From Streptomyces griseiscabiei (GTDB lineage Bacteria; Actinomycetota; Actinomycetes; Streptomycetales; Streptomycetaceae), in the NCBI RefSeq assembly GCF_020010925.1, contig NZ_JAGJBZ010000002.1:2232001-2296000 (forward strand): a stretch of DNA of 64,000 nt. Reading direction: 5' to 3'. Below are positions 27,717-37,335 of the stretch, one piece after another. A program made the position numbers and the translations under genes. How positions within the stretch are numbered: position 1 is the stretch's first letter; every line of letters starts with the position of its first letter. Under the pieces are notes generated by a model that did not search any database, was not told the DNA's origin, and saw only the letters and a list, made by a program, of their open reading frames with translations.

Positions 27717-28628
27717 ATGGCCCTCGGACTGCTCCGGCGGCGCTTCAGGAATGCCCCCGGAGGCGCCGCGGGCGCCATGTTCCCGGTGCCGGACGGCGCG
27801 GGTGTCGTCCTGCGCGAGGTACTGGACCCGGTGAACCAGCCCATGGGCGCGGCCGATGTGACGGTCACGGAACTGCGCAGCCACCGCGTCGCCGCTCGCG
27901 GTGCGACGGACCCGTACGGCTTCTTCACGGCCGTACTGCCCCCGGGCACCTACAGCATGCTGATCATGGCCGAGGGCCTGGAACCGCACCGCGAGACGGT
28001 CGAGGTCCTGCCGGACGCCGGTGTCTCACGGGAGCGGGTGTGGCTCCAGTCGGCGAGGGCGCTCGAACTCCCGGCCCCCGGCACCTGGCTCTTCGACCCG
28101 CCGCACACCGCGATCCGCTTCATCGCCAAGCACGTCGGGATGGCCCATGTGCACGGCCGTTTCGAACGTTTCGAGGGCGGCCTCGCGATAGCCCAGGACA
28201 TGAGCCAGTCCCGCGTGCACGTCCGGATCGACGCGTCCAGCATCACCACGGGCAACAACACCCGTGACACACACCTGCGTTCCGCCGACTTCCTCGACGT
28301 CGAACGCTTCCCGTACATCGACTTCGCCAGCACCCGCTTCGCCTATCGCGGCGGCAGCAAGTGGACCCTCCAGGGCAGCCTCACCATGCACGGCGTCAGC
28401 CGCTCCGTCTCCCTGGACACCACCTACCTCGGCACCGTCAACGGCGGCTACGGCGAGGAACTCCGCTGCGCCGCCCTCGCCAAGGCCGAACTCCACCGCG
28501 AGGACTACACCCTCAACTGGCGCTCCATGCTCGCCCGCGGCATCGCGGTCGTCGGCCCCACCGTCCAACTGGAGCTGGACGTCCAGGCGATGTACCGCAC
28601 CCATGACACGCCCACTCCGCCGGAATAG
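27717..28628 (+). CDS. YceI-family protein with N-terminal carboxypeptidase-regulatory-like domain
   Basis: 303 residues. Residues ~20-105 form a beta-sandwich of the carboxypeptidase-regulatory type (VVLREVLDPVNQPMGAADVTV, DPYGFFTAVLPPGTYSMLI). From ~115 a YceI lipocalin-like domain follows: GTWLFDPPHTAIRFIAKHVGMAHVHGRF, SITTGNNTRDTHLRSADFLDVERFPYIDFAST, LTMHGVSRSVSLD. YceI domains bind isoprenoid-like lipids. No signal peptide is seen. ATG 27717 has AAAGGTGA 6 nt upstream. It ends the hydroxyquinol group; a link to that pathway is uncertain. Confidence 0.85.
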   Translation: MALGLLRRRFRNAPGGAAGAMFPVPDGAGVVLREVLDPVNQPMGAADVTVTELRSHRVAARGATDPYGFFTAVLPPGTYSMLIMAEGLEPHRETVEVLPDAGVSRERVWLQSARALELPAPGTWLFDPPHTAIRFIAKHVGMAHVHGRFERFEGGLAIAQDMSQSRVHVRIDASSITTGNNTRDTHLRSADFLDVERFPYIDFASTRFAYRGGSKWTLQGSLTMHGVSRSVSLDTTYLGTVNGGYGEELRCAALAKAELHREDYTLNWRSMLARGIAVVGPTVQLELDVQAMYRTHDTPTPPE

Positions 28629-28771
28629 CCCGGACCGCCGATGCGTGTAGAGGCCAGCTGACGTCTTCTGCCTTGTGGACGTGCGAAGTGCACTGACAGA
28701 GCATGGACAGGGAATACATCCGGGCGGGGCACCTTCTCCGCACTCAGCGGCTCTCAGGGAGGCAGCAAGGC

Positions 28772-28954
28772 ATGGACGCGCCTCGGAACAGCCACAACAG
28801 CACACGACTGGTCGACATCTCCACGGTGCCGACCGGTCGGCTGAAGGTGGAGGCCCGGAAGGACACGGTGCTGGGTCACACCGTCCGACGTCACCTGGAG
28901 GAACGCGAGGGTGGGACGAGGACGTCCGACATCGTCTTCGACAGCGCCCTGTGA
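28772..28954 (+). CDS. fxsA: FxSxx-COOH cyclophane RiPP precursor (cassette 1)
   Basis: 60-residue precursor peptide. The C-terminus is exactly F-D-S-A-L, the FxSxx-COOH motif in which the maturase links Phe and Ser side positions into a cyclophane. Upstream is a leader with VDISTVPTGRL and VLGHTVRRHLEE. ATG 28772 has GGGAGG 9 nt upstream; earlier in-frame ATG 28703 would add 23 residues of unlikely leader. Its stop overlaps the fxsB start (TGATG), so peptide and maturase are translationally coupled. The leader is weakly similar to the second precursor around LGHxxRR. Confidence 0.9.
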   Translation: MDAPRNSHNSTRLVDISTVPTGRLKVEARKDTVLGHTVRRHLEEREGGTRTSDIVFDSAL

Positions 28955-30189
28955 TGCGGGAGGAAACCGGGTCCGGGGGTTTACCCGTGGTCCCTCTCCG
29001 GCAGTTCCTGCTGAAAATACACAGCTTATGCAATTTGTCCTGCGACTACTGCTACGTATATTTCGCCGCCGACCAGAGTTGGCGCCGCCGGCCCACGTCG
29101 ATGTCCCTCGACACCGTGCGACAGGCCGTGGACCGGATCGCCGAACACGTCCGTGAGCACCGGCTTCCCGCGGTGCGGATCATCCTCCACGGCGGAGAAC
29201 CCCTGCTCGTCGGCAAGACGCACCTCGAAGACGTGCTCGGCGTCATCGAGGAGCGGCTCGCCACCAGGGTGGAGGTGCGCTGCTCGATGCAGTCGAACGG
29301 CATCCTCCTCGACGAGGAGTTCCTCGCTCTGCTGCGCCGCCACCGCGTGGGCGTGGCGGTCAGCCTCGACGGTTCCCGCACGGCACACGACCGGCACCGG
29401 CGGTACGCGAACGGCCGCCCCAGCCACGTCCGGGTCGCCGCGGCCCTGCGTCTGCTGAACGGCCCGCGGAACAGGGGCCTGTTCCGGGGATTGTTGTGCA
29501 CGGTGGACCTCGCCAACGACCCTGTCGACACGTACGAGGCGCTGCTCGACTTCGCCCCGCCCCGCATCGATTTCCTTCTGCCGCACGGGACGTGGGACCA
29601 TCCACCGCCCGGCCTCGAACACCGCGAGGTACCCCCGGCCCGGCCCCCGCTCCTCGCACCGCCGGACGAGCCGACACCGTACGGCCGCTGGCTCTCCGTC
29701 GCCTTCGACCGCTGGTTCGACGCCCCCCGGAAGGAGACCCGGGTCCGGATGTTCGAGGAGCTCCTGTCCGGGGTGCTGGGCGGCACCGTCAACACCGAGG
29801 GGCTCGGGCTCGCGCCGGTGGACCTCGTGGTCGTGGAGGCCGACGGGAGCCTGGAGCACTCCGACTCGCTCAAGGTCGTCGCCGAGGGGGCACCCGAGAC
29901 CGGCCTCGACGTCTTCCGGCACTCCTTCTCCGACGTCCTCGCGACGGAGACGATGCGCGGCAGACAGGCCGGACTTCTCGGTCTCGGCCCCGTCTGCCGC
30001 CGGTGCGCGCTGGTCGAGACGTGCGGCGGGGGCCTGTACGCCCACCGTCACTCGCCGACCGGCTTCGCCGGCCCGTCCGTCTACTGCTTCGACCTCGCCG
30101 CTCTCATCACTCACGTCGGCTCCCGCATTCGCGCGGCGACGGCACAGTTCGCGGAGGCTCCACCGGAACGCCCGTCTGCCCTCTCCTGA
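28954..30189 (+). CDS. fxsB: FxsB radical SAM/SPASM cyclophane-forming peptide maturase (cassette 1)
   Basis: 411 residues. The SAM-radical [4Fe-4S] motif is C26-x3-C30-x2-C33 (CNLSCDYCYVY); the glycine-rich SAM site is ILHGGEPLLVG, and a C-terminal SPASM segment begins near residue 348 (CRRCALVETCGGG ... VYC). This is the FxsB family, which installs a C-C bridge from an aromatic ring to a nearby residue in FxSxx-COOH peptides (known from characterised relatives). Closely similar to FxsB2 at 41691, including VDLANDPVDTYEALL and LLPHGTWD. ATG 28954 overlaps fxsA. Confidence 0.95.
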   Translation: MREETGSGGLPVVPLRQFLLKIHSLCNLSCDYCYVYFAADQSWRRRPTSMSLDTVRQAVDRIAEHVREHRLPAVRIILHGGEPLLVGKTHLEDVLGVIEERLATRVEVRCSMQSNGILLDEEFLALLRRHRVGVAVSLDGSRTAHDRHRRYANGRPSHVRVAAALRLLNGPRNRGLFRGLLCTVDLANDPVDTYEALLDFAPPRIDFLLPHGTWDHPPPGLEHREVPPARPPLLAPPDEPTPYGRWLSVAFDRWFDAPRKETRVRMFEELLSGVLGGTVNTEGLGLAPVDLVVVEADGSLEHSDSLKVVAEGAPETGLDVFRHSFSDVLATETMRGRQAGLLGLGPVCRRCALVETCGGGLYAHRHSPTGFAGPSVYCFDLAALITHVGSRIRAATAQFAEAPPERPSALS

Positions 30190-30313
30190 GCCGGAGCGCG
30201 ACTCAGGGCGCACGCGCAACGGTCGTGCCGCATTCCGTGAACAAGCACACGGTGAACGCGAGTTGGATGCGGAGATCGGGGGAAGCATGGATTCGGGTCC
30301 TGCCGAAAAGGGG

Positions 30314-30331
30314 CCTGTCCGGCCGGACAGG
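30314..30331. promoter_or_regulatory. 18-bp perfect palindrome before fxsC1
   Basis: CCTGTCCGG/CCGGACAGG, in the 328-bp gap between fxsB1 and fxsC1 (30190-30517). I see no gene in the gap. It could be an operator for separate expression of fxsC1-fxsT1 or a short hairpin. A GAGGAGGTGTGGGAGG purine tract near 30398-30413 is also present. Confidence 0.45.
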
Positions 30332-30517
30332 GGTATCGTTCTCTGTCTCGGCACGACTCAACCAAGGCCAAGGCTGAGGGGTACCGGTTGGGGGGTGAGG
30401 AGGTGTGGGAGGCGACCGAACCGCGTGCACTTCCGCCGGTGTCGGGCCCCTTCCGAGGCGAGAGAATCCATCCACCCCACGATAGGGACCCCGCGGACGC
30501 GTCACCTCGGGGGCTCC

Positions 30518-31855
30518 TTGGAACCGTACTTCTTCCTGAGCTATGCGCGCAGGCGTGGACCCAAGGTCCTCGTCAAGCGTTTTTACGACGACCTGTGCGC
30601 GGAATTACGCCAAGAATTACGGCGATTACACAACGGCAATGCCGTGCCCTTCGACCGCCCATTCCTCGATGTGCAGTCCATTCAAGTCGGACAGGACTGG
30701 AACGCGGCCCTCGGCGAAGCCCTCGGACACTGCCGCACGATGCTCGCCCTCTACACCCCCGACTACTTCAGAAGCGACTTCTGCGGCCGCGAGTGGAAGG
30801 CGTTCGAGGACCGGCAGCGCAGCCACAGAGAAGTGACGGGAGTGGACGCGAAGGCACTCATCCCCGTTCTCTGGGAGCCGGTGCAGAACATCCCCCCGGG
30901 CGCGGCCCATATCCAGTACGACAACCTCGATCTCGGCGAGAACTACGCGCAATGGGGCCTGCGCCGCATCCTGGTCGCGGACCCGGGCGGCGAGGAGTAC
31001 CGCCGCATCGTCAACCTCATCGCGCACCAGATCCTCATCGCCGCCGAACACTTCCGCATCCGGCCCGTCAACGGCCTGGACATCAGCGGCCCGGACTCCG
31101 CGGGCCCCTTCCCGTCCGCCACCGAACGCGCCGAACCGGGCAGCCAGGCACTGCTGTTCGTGGCCGCCCGGACCTCGGCGAACGCCCACCGGAAGGCGAC
31201 GGACCCGGGCTGCCACGGGGAGAGCCCGACGGACTGGAACCCTTACCACGCCGAATTCCCGGAACCGCTGGCCGAAAGAGCGAGCCTCCTGCTGAGGGAG
31301 CGTGGCTTCACGGTACGGACCGAGATCGTCTCGGACGTGCTCGGCGCCACCCTGGACGAGGCTCGGGGGCAGGGGCAGGTCGCGGTCCTCCTGGTGGAGG
31401 CCTCGGCCGCCGCGGACGAGCCGTTCGGACGAGCCCTCCGCGCCTACGACCGGAGCAACCATCCGGGCAGCGCGGCCATAGTCCCGTGCGCGCCCGACGA
31501 GGCGGGTGACGGACCCCGGAGCAAGGCCTACTGGGAGGCGGTCCGGGGCGCCCTTCCGTTCAACTGGGCGAAGGGAGCAGGGGACCCCCTGCCGCTCCTG
31601 CAGTCGGGGATAGGGTCGGACGATTTCGACGGGGCGCTGCACGCCGTGGTCGCGAAGGCGCAGAACCATCTCGTCTCGTTCCTCGAGACTCTCAAGTTCA
31701 CCCCTCTGGAGATGTCCCGGATCACGTCCGCCGCGCTCCCTGTGCTGACCACCGTGGCCACCCCGCGCAGCCGTACCGGGCTGGCACCCCCGATCACTGC
31801 CCGCGCCTCCTCCACACCGCAGCCCTTTGAGAAGGAGCAGGAAGATGACCCATGA
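30518..31855 (+). CDS. fxsC: FxsC-family TIR-like protein (cassette 1)
   Basis: 445 residues. N-terminal TIR-like domain opens EPYFFLSYARRRG and contains LALYTPDYFRSDFCGREWKAFE (residues ~78-100), in which the C-x2-E-W block corresponds to the catalytic-glutamate position of TIR NADases. A second Rossmann-like domain follows (ALLFVAARTSAN ... VAVLLVEASA). Start chosen at TTG 30518, the same TTG-GA context as in the paralogue, preceded by GGGGG; the reading frame is open to 30263 but that part is unlike protein. Its last 11 nt overlap fxsT1. Role in FXS is unproven. Confidence 0.85.
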   Translation: MEPYFFLSYARRRGPKVLVKRFYDDLCAELRQELRRLHNGNAVPFDRPFLDVQSIQVGQDWNAALGEALGHCRTMLALYTPDYFRSDFCGREWKAFEDRQRSHREVTGVDAKALIPVLWEPVQNIPPGAAHIQYDNLDLGENYAQWGLRRILVADPGGEEYRRIVNLIAHQILIAAEHFRIRPVNGLDISGPDSAGPFPSATERAEPGSQALLFVAARTSANAHRKATDPGCHGESPTDWNPYHAEFPEPLAERASLLLRERGFTVRTEIVSDVLGATLDEARGQGQVAVLLVEASAAADEPFGRALRAYDRSNHPGSAAIVPCAPDEAGDGPRSKAYWEAVRGALPFNWAKGAGDPLPLLQSGIGSDDFDGALHAVVAKAQNHLVSFLETLKFTPLEMSRITSAALPVLTTVATPRSRTGLAPPITARASSTPQPFEKEQEDDP

Positions 31856-34800
31856 CGACCGCGGCCGGGGCACCATCATCACCTTCTACTCCTTCAAGGG
31901 CGGTACGGGCCGCACCATGGCGCTGGTCAACACCGCCTGGATCCTTGCCAGCAACGGCCTGCGCGTCCTCGTCGTGGACTGGGATCTGGAGGCCCCAGGA
32001 CTGCACACCTACCTCCAGCCCCTGCTCGCCGACCCCGAACTCACCGAGAGCGCGGGCGTCATAGAGATGGTCAGCGACTTCGCCCGGCACGCGGTCACCC
32101 CACGGGTGGGCTCCGGCGTCGACGGCGGGGGCGCGGCCGGACCACCCCGGCCCAACGGGGGAGGCCTGCCAGAGGAACCCGACCACCGGGAGCGGGCCCG
32201 CGTCGACCGGTACGCCGTCGGCACGGAGCTACGGCTGCCGCCGGGCGGAAAACTGGACCTGCTGCCCGCCGGCGTCCAGGACCCCGACACCTACGCGGTC
32301 AAGGTCAGCACCTTCGACTGGGGCACCTTCTACCGCATGGGCGGCGCCGACTTCCTCACCGCGCTGCGCGACGACATGACCGCGCGCTACGACTACGTAC
32401 TGATCGACAGCCGTACCGGCCTCAGTGACACCGCGAGCATCTGCACGGTCGTCATGCCGGACATCGTCGTGGACTGCTTCACCCTCAGCCGTCAGGGCGT
32501 CAACGGCGCCGCCCACGTCGCGCGTTCGATCCGCCGTGTCTCCCACACCCAGCGCGACATCCGTATCGTCCCCGTCCCCATGCGTGTCGAGGACGCCGGC
32601 CGCGACCGCCTGGAAGCGGGCCGTTATCAGGCGCGCAGCCTGTTCGCCCCCTTCCTGGACTGGGTGCCGCCCGAGGAGCAGGACCAGTATTGGAGCAGCG
32701 TCGAGATCCCGTACAAACCCAGCTACGCGTACGAGGAGATCCCCGCGACGGTGGGGGAGCGCCGCCAGGACGGCACCCTGCTGGCCGCGTTCGAACGACT
32801 GACCGCAAGGCTCACCGACAACCGGGTGACCCGCCTGAGCAACATGCCGGAGCCGTACCGCCAGACGCTGCGCGCGGAGTACGAGCGGACCTCCCCGATC
32901 ATGCGCAAGGACTTCTACGTCAGCTACGCCGCGACCGACCGGCTGTGGGCCGACTGGACCGTCACCGTGCTCCGGGCGGCCGGCTACGAGGCGACGCTCA
33001 CCCCGATCGAGGTCGACGACGTCACGGCCGGACCCGTCACCCCGACCGGCCTCGACCGTACGCTGGCCGGCGAGGGGCGCATGGTCGTGCTGCTCTCCCC
33101 GCAGTACACCGCGCTGCCGCACGCGCGGGAGATCTGGCAGCGGACCAGCCGCAGGGACCCGTCCGGCCAGATCGGCATGATCGTCCCCCTGCGGGTCGAC
33201 GACACCCCGCCCCCGGCCGAGTTCGCGCCCCTTTCGGCCGTCAGCCTTGCGGGTGTCACCGCCGAGGAGGCGGTGGCCCGCCTCCTGACCACCGTCGACC
33301 GCGCCGGTTCGGTCGAGCCGGGGTCTCGTCCCGCAGCCATCGGACTGGCCGCGGCGGCCCGGCTCCCGGGTACTCCACCGCAGGTCATCGGGGGCCGCCC
33401 ACAGCGCAACGCCGTCTTCACCGGCCGTCGGACACTCATCGAACGACTGCGCGACAGCCTGCTCTCCGGCACCACCGCCGTGCTGCCGCAGGCACTCTAC
33501 GGACTCGGCGGAGTGGGCAAGACGCAACTTGCGCTCGAGTACGCGTACCGCTTCGAGTCGGACTACGATCTCGTCTGGTGGATCAACGCCGCGGAGCCGA
33601 CGCAGATCCGCCAGGACCTGAACACGCTGGCCGGGCATCTCGGTGTGCCCCTTGGTGGCAAGGACTTGACGGCCGTATGCAACGAGGTTCTGGACAAGCT
33701 GCGTCGCGGCACCCCCCACGCGCGTTGGTTGCTCGTGTACGACAACGCCGAGAAGCCGGCCGACCTGGACGGTCTGGTTCCGGTCAGTGGGCCCGGTCAC
33801 CACATCCTCATCACCTCGCGGAACCCGGCCTGGGCCGAACGCGCCGCGCGCATCGAGGTGGACCTCTTCACCCGTGAGGAGAGCGTCGCGCTGTTGCGCC
33901 GCTACAACCAGGCACTCGAACCCGCCGAAGCGGCTCGAGTGGCCGAGGAACTCGGGGACTTCCCGCTGGCCGTGAGCCTCGCCGCCGCCTCGCTCCAGGA
34001 ATCGGCGATGCCCGTGGACACCTATGTGGAGATGCTCCGTACCCAGATGACCGACATCCTGCGCAGCCAGTCTGCCCCCGACTACCCGACCTCGGCAGCG
34101 GCCAGCTGGTCACTCGATCGGCTGAAGTCCCGCACGCCGGCCGCAGCCGCACTGCTCCAACTGTGCGCGTTCTTCGGGCCGGACCCGATCCCCCGGGACA
34201 TGCTCAGCGGTCGGCCCGCCCTCGAACTGCTCGAACGCCACGACCCCAGCCTCTCCGACCCGCTGCTGATGAGCAGGCTCTACGGCGAGATCGTCCGCAA
34301 CGGCCTCGCCCAGGTCGACCAGCGGACCGACACGCTGACCCTGCACCGGCTGATCCAGCGCGTCCTGCGGGACCAGCTCACCCCCGACGAGCAGACCGCC
34401 ATGCGGGAGCGGGCCCAGGCCGTCCTGGGCCAGGCCAACCCCAAGGACCCCGACGAGTCCGACACCTGGCGGCGGTACGCCACGCTGCTCCCGCATCTGT
34501 GGCCCACCCAGGCCAAGGAGAGCGACAACCTCCCCGTCCGGCAGTGGATCTGCGACTCCGTCCGCTACCTCTGGCGCAGCGGCGATGCCGACACCGCCAA
34601 CAGCACCGCCGAACGGGTCCTCGCCAGCTGGCTGCCCCGCTTCGGCGAGGACGACGCGCTCGTCCTGCGGCTGCGCACCGAACTCGGCAACGCGCTGCGC
34701 GACCAGGGCCGCCTGCCCGAGGCGTACGAAGTGACGCGTGATGTCTACGAGCGAGGCAGCACGATCCTCGGCGGGGACCACCCCTACACCCTCGGCGCCG

Positions 34801-35879
34801 CGATGAGCCTCGGCGCCGACCTGCGCGGTGTCGGCCGGTACGCCGACGCCATGGAGAGCGACCGGGAGACCCTGCGGCGGACCCGGCGGATCTTCGGCGA
34901 CAGCCATCAGCGGACCCTCCAGGCGGCCAACAACCTCGCCGTGTCCGAGTTCCTGTCCGGCAACCGGCAGGCCGCCCGCGAGACCAACCGGGACATCCTC
35001 AAACAGCGCCGCGAGATCTTCGGCTCCGACCAGCGCTCCACGCTCAACTCCGCCATCAACTACGCACGGGACCTGCGTGCCGCCGGCGCGTTCCGGGAGG
35101 CGCTGAAGCTCATCGAGGACACCCTGAAGCGCAGCCGGCGCGCGCTGGGACCCGACCACCTGATCACCTTCCGGGCCTCCCTCGGCGCCGCCATCCTGTA
35201 CCGGAGGCAGGGCGAGTACGAGAAGGCGTACACCGCGACGAGCGAGACGTTCGAACAGGCCCTCAAGCAACTGGGCCCCGACCACCCCGACACCCTCGCC
35301 GTCGCGACGAACCTGAGCGCGGACCTGTACGACCGGGGGGAGTCCGTGCGGGGCCGCGAGCTGGCCAAGGAGACCCTCGACCGCTACGAGCGCCGGTTCG
35401 GTCCCGACCACGTCTTCACCCTCGCCTGCGCCACCGACCTGGCGGTACTGCAACGGCTGACCGGTGAGCCGGAGGCCGCCCTGGAGCTGTCGACCCGTAC
35501 CGTCGACCGCTTCCGCCGCCTCCTCGGCCCACGCCACCCCTACACCCTCACCTGCCGGCTGAACCACGCGACGGATCTGTCCGAGAACGGCGAGCACACA
35601 CGCGCCGTGAAGGCGGGCCGTGAGGCGCACGAGGGGCTCACCGAGATCCTCGGCCCCGATCACTACCTCGCCATCGCGGGCGTCTCGAACCTGGCGGCCC
35701 TGCTGCGGCGGGACACCTCGGACGAGGCCGAGCTGCTGCACGTGGAGGCCGGCCGACTCCACGACGAGGCGGAACGGCGGGCCCGCGAGAGCCGGGAACT
35801 CGGCGGCGACCACCCGATGACCCGGGCGGTCACCCGTTGGCAGCCGATCGACGCGGACATCGAGCCGCCGGTCACCTGA
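31845..35879 (+). CDS. fxsT: FxsT: MinD/ParA-like, TIR, NB-ARC, TPR protein (cassette 1)
   Basis: 1344 residues. Order: SIMIBI ATPase domain with deviant Walker A YSFKGGTGRTMA (about 15-26) and VVDWDLEAPGLHTY; TIR domain from ~353 (KDFYVSYAATDRLWADW); NB-ARC/STAND ATPase with P-loop GLGGVGKTQLALEY near 551, LVYDNAEKPADLDG and HILITSRNP; winged-helix region (AASWSLDRLKSRTPAAAALLQLC); then ~8 kinesin-light-chain-type TPRs (e.g. GRYADAMESDRETLRRTRRIFG, HxxT spacing) to the conserved end DADIEPPVT. Its TIR lacks the C-x2-E-W block of FxsC. The architecture resembles NLR-like sensors. ATG 31845 follows AAGGAG. Confidence 0.9.
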   Translation: MTHDDRGRGTIITFYSFKGGTGRTMALVNTAWILASNGLRVLVVDWDLEAPGLHTYLQPLLADPELTESAGVIEMVSDFARHAVTPRVGSGVDGGGAAGPPRPNGGGLPEEPDHRERARVDRYAVGTELRLPPGGKLDLLPAGVQDPDTYAVKVSTFDWGTFYRMGGADFLTALRDDMTARYDYVLIDSRTGLSDTASICTVVMPDIVVDCFTLSRQGVNGAAHVARSIRRVSHTQRDIRIVPVPMRVEDAGRDRLEAGRYQARSLFAPFLDWVPPEEQDQYWSSVEIPYKPSYAYEEIPATVGERRQDGTLLAAFERLTARLTDNRVTRLSNMPEPYRQTLRAEYERTSPIMRKDFYVSYAATDRLWADWTVTVLRAAGYEATLTPIEVDDVTAGPVTPTGLDRTLAGEGRMVVLLSPQYTALPHAREIWQRTSRRDPSGQIGMIVPLRVDDTPPPAEFAPLSAVSLAGVTAEEAVARLLTTVDRAGSVEPGSRPAAIGLAAAARLPGTPPQVIGGRPQRNAVFTGRRTLIERLRDSLLSGTTAVLPQALYGLGGVGKTQLALEYAYRFESDYDLVWWINAAEPTQIRQDLNTLAGHLGVPLGGKDLTAVCNEVLDKLRRGTPHARWLLVYDNAEKPADLDGLVPVSGPGHHILITSRNPAWAERAARIEVDLFTREESVALLRRYNQALEPAEAARVAEELGDFPLAVSLAAASLQESAMPVDTYVEMLRTQMTDILRSQSAPDYPTSAAASWSLDRLKSRTPAAAALLQLCAFFGPDPIPRDMLSGRPALELLERHDPSLSDPLLMSRLYGEIVRNGLAQVDQRTDTLTLHRLIQRVLRDQLTPDEQTAMRERAQAVLGQANPKDPDESDTWRRYATLLPHLWPTQAKESDNLPVRQWICDSVRYLWRSGDADTANSTAERVLASWLPRFGEDDALVLRLRTELGNALRDQGRLPEAYEVTRDVYERGSTILGGDHPYTLGAAMSLGADLRGVGRYADAMESDRETLRRTRRIFGDSHQRTLQAANNLAVSEFLSGNRQAARETNRDILKQRREIFGSDQRSTLNSAINYARDLRAAGAFREALKLIEDTLKRSRRALGPDHLITFRASLGAAILYRRQGEYEKAYTATSETFEQALKQLGPDHPDTLAVATNLSADLYDRGESVRGRELAKETLDRYERRFGPDHVFTLACATDLAVLQRLTGEPEAALELSTRTVDRFRRLLGPRHPYTLTCRLNHATDLSENGEHTRAVKAGREAHEGLTEILGPDHYLAIAGVSNLAALLRRDTSDEAELLHVEAGRLHDEAERRARESRELGGDHPMTRAVTRWQPIDADIEPPVT

Positions 35880-35914
35880 CGGCCGACGGCTCGGACAGAG
35901 CACGAGGACCGGAG

Positions 35915-35952
35915 ACCGGGCCCCGCGGGCGATCCTGCCCGCGGGGCCCGGT
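35915..35952 (+). terminator. Strong intrinsic-type terminator hairpin between FXS cassettes
   Basis: Perfect 16-bp stem ACCGGGCCCCGCGGGC (35915-35930) / 35937-35952, loop GATCCT. It lies just after fxsT1 and before fxsC2, so the two cassettes are probably separate transcripts. Confidence 0.85.
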
Positions 35953-36023
35953 CCCGGTCGCCGGGCGTGCACTCGACAGTCGTCCGTATGTCTGAGGTCG
36001 GCGGTGGCAGGGTAGGACCTTCG

Positions 36024-37268
36024 ATGCCGTCGATGCGGTGGGGCATGCTGGGGGGCGCCTTGGATCAGCCGTACTTCTTTCTCAGTTACGCCAGGCGGGA
36101 CGACCGGGCGGCGTATGTGGGGCGGTTCTACGAGGACCTGCTGGACGCCCTCGACCTCCCGGGCTCGGTGTCGGACCGGCAGCCCACCTTCCGTGACGTC
36201 GTGAACATCATGCTCGGCGACGACTGGCTGCTGGAACTGAGCAGGGCCGTCGGCTCCTGCCGCTCCATGGTCGCGCTCTACTCGCCGGCGTACTTCCGCA
36301 GCGAATACTGCGGCAAGGAGTGGACCCACTTCGCCGCACGGGTGAAGCGCTACCAGGACATGACCTCCGTGCCGCCGCGCGCACTGGTCCCGGTGCTCTG
36401 GGAGCCGGTGCCGCAGCGCAGGATGCCCGCCGAGGTCCGGGCCGTGCAGTACACCGAACCGGGGCTGGGGGAGGAGTACCTCAGACATGGGCTGCTGCAA
36501 CTGATGCAGTCGGAACCGGGCGGACCCGCGTACACGCACGTCGTCGAGGAGATCGCCCGCCGGGTACGCGCGGCGGCGGACCCCTTCAACCTGCCCGTCG
36601 ACGCGCCTCCCGCCTTCGACCTCTCGGAGGTCCGTGGCTGTTTCCCCGTCAACGAGCGGCCGGAACTCGGAGGGCACGTCCGGATATTCGTCGCGGCCTG
36701 CACCAAGGAGCAGCCTCCGGTGGGCCGTTCGCACACCGCCTACTACGGGGAGGCGCCGTGGATGTGGGCGCCCTACAGCCCGCCACGGGTGCCGACCGTC
36801 GTGGAGCGGGCCGAGCGGGTCATCACCGGTGACGGGCACACCACGAGCGTCGAGGCCGTGAGCCCCCAGCTGATCCGCCATCTCAACCGGGCCCGCCACC
36901 TCAACCAGGCGTGTGTCCTGCTCGTCGACGCCTGGTCGGCGCGCGAGGCACCGTACCGGGGAGCGCTCGTGAGATACGACGAGCTGTACCACCCGACGAC
37001 CGCCGTCCTGGTGCCCTGCCACGAGCACGACAGGGAGTCGGGCACGGAGAACGAGGCGCTGTGGGACGCGGTCAGAAGGGTCTTCGAGCGGAACTGGATG
37101 CGGCGCAACGACCCCCATGACCCGGTGTTCTGGGCCCCCGTCGACCAGCACGAGTTCGACGACATGCTGGCCCGGGCGGTGACCGTGACCCAGAACCGGA
37201 TCGCCGCCAGCGGCCATGTCCGGCGCCTGCCGCCGGGCGGGCCGCCGCCGTCGATGCCCCGCCTCTGA
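36024..37268 (+). CDS. fxsC: FxsC-family TIR-like protein (cassette 2)
   Basis: 414 residues, paralogue of the product at 30518. TIR-like domain starts QPYFFLSYARRDDRAAYV; ALYSPAYFRSEYCGKEWTHF (~84-104) keeps the C-x2-E-W catalytic-type block. A second domain (VRIFVAACTKEQPP, ACVLLVDAWSARE) follows. Start ATG 36024 has AGGA 6 nt upstream; ATG 36045 and TTG 36060 are alternatives. The gene ends 72 bp before fxsT2. Paralogues share SYARR, the YFRS[DE] block and LVPVLWEPV. Confidence 0.85.
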   Translation: MPSMRWGMLGGALDQPYFFLSYARRDDRAAYVGRFYEDLLDALDLPGSVSDRQPTFRDVVNIMLGDDWLLELSRAVGSCRSMVALYSPAYFRSEYCGKEWTHFAARVKRYQDMTSVPPRALVPVLWEPVPQRRMPAEVRAVQYTEPGLGEEYLRHGLLQLMQSEPGGPAYTHVVEEIARRVRAAADPFNLPVDAPPAFDLSEVRGCFPVNERPELGGHVRIFVAACTKEQPPVGRSHTAYYGEAPWMWAPYSPPRVPTVVERAERVITGDGHTTSVEAVSPQLIRHLNRARHLNQACVLLVDAWSAREAPYRGALVRYDELYHPTTAVLVPCHEHDRESGTENEALWDAVRRVFERNWMRRNDPHDPVFWAPVDQHEFDDMLARAVTVTQNRIAASGHVRRLPPGGPPPSMPRL

Positions 37269-37283
37269 CCGCCCGCCCCAGCC

Positions 37284-37335
37284 GACCACCGCCCCGAGGA
37301 CCACGACCGCCCCGAGGACCACGACCGCCCAGGAG
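37284..37335. repeat. 18-bp tandem repeat carrying the fxsT2 ribosome-binding site
   Basis: Units GACCACGACCGCCCCGAG at 37299-37316, a 15-bp variant before it and an imperfect third unit after it. In the third unit CCCGAG has become CCCAGGAG, creating the Shine-Dalgarno sequence 5-6 nt before the fxsT2 ATG. Confidence 0.7.
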
